NCBI GenBank assembly: GCA_963844805.1
Contig: CAWJPU010000001.1
Location: 329,734-393,733 of the forward strand
DNA from: JACCZR01 sp963844805
GTDB lineage: Bacteria; Actinomycetota; Thermoleophilia; Solirubrobacterales; Thermoleophilaceae
Reading direction: 5' to 3'
DNA length: 64,000 nt
The position numbers and the translations under genes were made by a program. Numbering within the stretch: the stretch's first letter is position 1; the number at the start of each line of letters is the position of its first letter. This document shows, one piece after another, positions 63,869 to 64,000 of this stretch. The notes below the pieces were generated by a model that searched no databases, was not told the origin of the DNA, and saw only the letters and a list, made by a program, of their open reading frames with translations.

Positions 63869-64000
63869 CGCCCGCCCAGTATCCCGCTCCACCGGGTGGG
63901 GGACGCGCTTTCGCCGGTTCGCTGCTGCGCAAGCGCCCGCGCGGGGCGATCTGCGCCGTGGTGCGACCAGGATGCAACCGACTGCGCAAGCCAGGACACG

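Overview
The window is very GC-rich (about 70%) actinobacterial DNA. It most resembles the class Thermoleophilia (Solirubrobacterales-like). This placement is an inference from gene content: secreted proteins with the N-terminal pattern 'IALFLALGGSSYA' followed by Asn/Arg/Asp repeats, class E sortase, DUF4333 lipoproteins, cyclic-di-AMP riboswitches in front of NlpC/P60 hydrolases, and a Chloroflexus-type malyl-CoA lyase. Many genes lack a Shine-Dalgarno sequence and instead carry a TANNNT -10 box 6-10 nt before the start codon, so leaderless mRNAs look common. No rRNA, CRISPR array, insertion sequence or prophage was seen.

Layout. 1-4750: end of a repeat protein gene, meaB, then a tightly overlapping minus-strand set (MoCD-type nucleotidyltransferase mobA, lipoprotein, HAD hydrolase) and a class III alcohol dehydrogenase/metallo-beta-lactamase pair that looks like thiol-linked formaldehyde oxidation. 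4750-16630: pckG, class E sortase, a MaoC hydratase divergent from malyl-CoA lyase, a CARDB-metallophosphoesterase, a collagen-like secreted protein, a succinyl-CoA-synthetase-like beta+alpha ligase (possibly fused) with a ferredoxin, a histidine phosphatase, an RsbW-like kinase and a DNA glycosylase. 16630-32440: acyl-CoA dehydrogenase, membrane proteins, tandem NlpC/P60 genes under a c-di-AMP riboswitch, acyl-CoA synthetase, DUF255 protein, DUF4333 pair with an MMPL transporter, glutamine synthetase, HxlR/CMD genes, a second c-di-AMP riboswitch on a small membrane protein gene, and a cytochrome c. 32457-34917: fdhD, RNase P RNA, a zinc-ribbon protein, lexA with a perfect SOS box, and tRNA-Leu(GAG). 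35131-39290: small enzymes and two SRPBCC/regulator groups. 39372-46445: a MoxR-DUF58-VWA-HtrA-VWA operon and a Kup potassium transporter. 46446-54166: flavin monooxygenase, a large unknown membrane protein, a voltage-gated cation channel, and tldD/pmbA. 54193-59158: secG and a cytochrome c maturation set (ccmI-like, ccmF, Cys-type ccmE), then a cupin and a Na+/H+ antiporter. 59226-64000: secreted GH2-like hydrolase, coiled-coil protein, cytochrome P450 and two tandem SnoaL-like proteins.

Data quality. About 20 genes are broken by single-base indels, nearly all insertions (roughly 28 insertions against 6 deletions by frame bookkeeping). Conserved motifs continue on both sides in almost every case. 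I read these as uncorrected sequencing or assembly errors, not pseudogenes, and annotate the genes across the breaks.

The most interesting non-coding structure is: two c-di-AMP riboswitches, two families of intergenic hairpins whose outer stems differ in sequence but keep pairing, and a hairpin that buries a start codon and competes with one of those elements.
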